From assembly GCF_008253865.1 (NCBI RefSeq), contig NZ_CP042331.1, positions 930,001-994,000 of the forward strand: 64,000 nt of DNA. The letters run 5' to 3'. The DNA comes from Bosea sp. F3-2 (lineage in GTDB: Bacteria; Pseudomonadota; Alphaproteobacteria; Rhizobiales; Beijerinckiaceae). Shown in pieces: positions 62,031 through 64,000 of the stretch (its first letter is position 1; every line of letters begins with the position of its first letter). The translations under genes were made by a program, and so were the position numbers. The notes under the pieces are model-generated. The model had not been told where the DNA came from. It was given only the letters and a program-made list of their open reading frames with translations, and made no database searches.

Positions 62031-64000
62031 ATGGGACTGACGCGGCGAACCGTGCTGGCTATCCCCAGCCTTGCAATAGCAAATCGCGCCTTCGCAAATT
62101 CGTTGCGCGTCGAGCGAACAGAGGACGGCGGCTTCCGAGTGCTCGGCGATACGCAAACGTGGGGCAAGACAGCGGTCCAATTGCAAAGCGCGCTAGGTGA
62201 CAATGCGCGCGCAGAAGTCTTTCAAGACAGTCTGGAAATCAAACTAACTGGCACGCTCGCCGGTGAAGCCGTGCAGCTCGATTTTAAGTTCGGTCAAAGT
62301 GCGGCTGGCCTAATGGTTACCACTCAATGCCGTATTGGAGCTAAACTCATCGCAAACGGGCATCCCCGGCGTTTTCCTGCGCTGCTGGCCGAGCCTATCC
62401 CCGCCTCCCCGCTTCTCAAGGGCTTTGGCATCGCTCCAGCAGGCTCAACGTTCTGCAGACTCGATAAAGAACTGGCCTTTCACCTCGGCAGCCAGGGCGG
62501 CTTCTCGCTAGGCCATGGTTTGACCCTGGATGGCTTGCTCCAATTGCTGCCCGGAAGGCCTGACAACCCTGTGCTCGCGGCATTTGAGGAACCGCAGTTC
62601 AAAAGCAGTCGGAACCTGGGCAAGCGTGGAAAAGCAGCGATCGTCATTGCGCCGAAGCCGAAGCATTTGTCGGTTGTTCAGGCAGATGGCGGCTCTCCGC
62701 ATTTGCGCCTGAAAGGTGGAGGCCAGCTCACAGTCGCTAACACGCGACTTCACTACGGTGAAAACAGCGTCATTCGCCTCTCGGCCACGGGGCCATCAGC
62801 AGGGGCATGGTGGCTCGATCTCCGGCTTCCCGAGCACGAACAACGCATTGATACACCAGAAGGTCGCGTCGAACTGTCCGCAACAGGATCCTCCGACATC
62901 GTCGGCGAGGGACGAGCGGGTAAGGTGCTCCACTTAAGTGCCAAAGCGCAGCTGCGCCACATTGGCTTGCGTTTGCCGGTCCATGCGAATGCCACCGGCT
63001 TCGCGGATCTCGGACGTCTCGACTTTCGTTCTGGAACGATTGTCTCCCTAGCGATCGCCGCTGCCCACGGCGCAAACGAGCAAACGGGTCGCATTCCCCT
63101 CGCCAAGCAGGCAGGGCCGCTGCGGGTCTCGCTCGATTCCGCTGACTTGTGGACACGTCGCGACGCCGACATGTTCCACGCCCGCTTCGGCTTCCGCGGC
63201 CTTGATCTTGTCGTAAGAAAACGAGCGGCAGTGCTGCAGCACCCTGCCGGGTTACCCGGCCAACCTACGTTGATCGTCCGACTGCCTCCGCAGCACGTCA
63301 TGGAGGAAGCCTTCCCCAGACTGGCACCAACGTTACCAGGCCGCCAACTACGCCCAGAGGAACTCTCGGCGGCCTTTGATCCCCCGGCACGGGAGAAGCT
63401 TGCCAAGGAGATGACCAAGGAGTTCGGGGAGAGCTTTACGAAATTCAGCGGTGAATTTTCCACGCGGTATGCGGGGTCATTTCCTGATAAAGATAAGCGC
63501 GGCGCTGGATACCCAAGCGAAAGAACACAAAAACTCGAAAGCATCTATATCGGACAGGATGGTCTTATTACGCCTTTAGGCCGCAGGGCTGCGCGTGAGG
63601 CCGCTCAGAAGCTAGCCGAGCTTCCTCAACTCGGGGGAATCTCGCTAGGGCTCGACGAAATTCTCATTGCAGACGTACTGCGCCGGAATGGCCGATTAGA
63701 GGCTCGTCCAGTGGACGCTGCGTCCGCCCAAGCAGCGTCCAGAGCCCTTCTCGAACTTCTCGATGAAGCTGCGAAACGACAAGCGGATCTCGCCAATATC
63801 TTGCGCGTGTGGAGGGGTACCAAGGCGCAGGCCCCGCTTCTTCTCCAGACATGGCGCGACAACTGGCCGGTCGCTGTCCGGGAAGGAAAGATACGAGCTG
63901 CGCTCGCCTCGACCTTGAAAGAGGTGCCGATAACCGCGGAACCGCTTCCCTCGCTCGAAAAGGCTCTTCAAGACGGATATCGCTCGCGATCGCCGCAAGC
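62031..64000 (+). CDS. Large exported protein of unknown function, runs off the window
   Basis: An uninterrupted frame of more than 650 codons runs from the ATG at 62031 to the right edge. It begins MGLTRRTVLAIPSLAIANRA, a twin-arginine type signal (TRRTVLA, then a short hydrophobic stretch and AFANS as a possible cleavage site), so the protein is probably exported folded. The following ~330 residues look strand-rich (RLKGGGQLTVAN, VELSATGSS). From about residue 440 the protein is helical and charged (EELSAAFDPPAREKLAKEM). No known domain was recognised. Base composition resembles the island. Because the end is missing, the full length and function cannot be judged. The strand-rich exported first part followed by helices is reminiscent of the unknown protein at 32582, without visible sequence identity. 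Confidence 0.8.
   Translation, partial: MGLTRRTVLAIPSLAIANRAFANSLRVERTEDGGFRVLGDTQTWGKTAVQLQSALGDNARAEVFQDSLEIKLTGTLAGEAVQLDFKFGQSAAGLMVTTQCRIGAKLIANGHPRRFPALLAEPIPASPLLKGFGIAPAGSTFCRLDKELAFHLGSQGGFSLGHGLTLDGLLQLLPGRPDNPVLAAFEEPQFKSSRNLGKRGKAAIVIAPKPKHLSVVQADGGSPHLRLKGGGQLTVANTRLHYGENSVIRLSATGPSAGAWWLDLRLPEHEQRIDTPEGRVELSATGSSDIVGEGRAGKVLHLSAKAQLRHIGLRLPVHANATGFADLGRLDFRSGTIVSLAIAAAHGANEQTGRIPLAKQAGPLRVSLDSADLWTRRDADMFHARFGFRGLDLVVRKRAAVLQHPAGLPGQPTLIVRLPPQHVMEEAFPRLAPTLPGRQLRPEELSAAFDPPAREKLAKEMTKEFGESFTKFSGEFSTRYAGSFPDKDKRGAGYPSERTQKLESIYIGQDGLITPLGRRAAREAAQKLAELPQLGGISLGLDEILIADVLRRNGRLEARPVDAASAQAASRALLELLDEAAKRQADLANILRVWRGTKAQAPLLLQTWRDNWPVAVREGKIRAALASTLKEVPITAEPLPSLEKALQDGYRSRSPQ

Noticed and set aside
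1..64000. CRISPR array, tRNA or rRNA genes
   Set aside because: No regularly spaced repeats, cloverleaf or rRNA signature sequences were seen anywhere in the window.

Overview
The window is GC-rich chromosomal DNA from an alphaproteobacterium, most likely of the order Hyphomicrobiales (Rhizobiales; Bosea- or Methylobacterium-like). This rests on an NDUFA12-type complex I accessory subunit, a B12-dependent class II ribonucleotide reductase (NrdJ) of the alphaproteobacterial length, and a TTGACG-N17-CTAGAT promoter. Only the first 5.5 kb looks like ordinary core genome. From there to the right edge the content is a large mosaic defence island whose right end lies outside the window.

Layout. 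1-5473: core genes (NDUFA12-like gene, a long palindromic intergenic repeat, nrdJ). 5474-5988: junction with strong inverted repeats. 5989-11843: four tightly overlapping genes, three tyrosine-recombinase-type proteins plus a small HTH/coiled-coil protein, resembling Tn554 TnpABC and the gamma-mobile-trio modules that mobilise defence cargo. 12074-12732: res-like repeats and a resolvase gene broken by a ~190-bp element with terminal inverted repeats. 12827-15082: a small XRE repressor divergent from an antitoxin (MbcA/ParS/Xre family) - HAD hydrolase - metallophosphoesterase operon.

15713-32343 (minus strand) is a complete single-strand phosphorothioation defence locus, sspA-sspB-sspC-sspD-sspF-sspG-sspH plus a phosphorothioation-associated methyltransferase. 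SspA (cysteine desulfurase), SspD (ATP pyrophosphatase), SspB (DUF4007 nickase family) and SspC (ATPase) put sulfur into the DNA backbone. SspF, SspG and SspH (DptF/G/H homologues) act against unmodified DNA. Divergent from it at 32582-34837 is a large membrane-anchored protein I do not recognise. 35285-37360 is a UvrD-like helicase, tail to tail with a complete type I Zorya system (zorA-zorB-zorC-zorD, 44629 down to 37357). Next come an AddA/AddB-like helicase-nuclease pair (44831-50889, minus) with a divergent WYL-domain regulator and a 171-residue unknown.

53119-58726 is a three-gene translationally coupled operon (unknown protein, double-HxK phospholipase-D nuclease, SNF2/RapA-like helicase) that I cannot assign to a named system. 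It is the best candidate for an undescribed defence system here. 58970-61326 holds a DUF3883/PD-(D/E)XK-like protein divergent from a 436-residue protein of unknown function. A long open frame with a twin-arginine-like leader starts at 62031 and runs off the right edge.

The modules differ visibly in base and codon usage: the recombinase and antitoxin regions are less GC-rich than the Zorya and AddAB regions. Modules also butt against one another with almost no spacer, as expected for an island built by successive insertions. No tRNA, rRNA or CRISPR array was seen.
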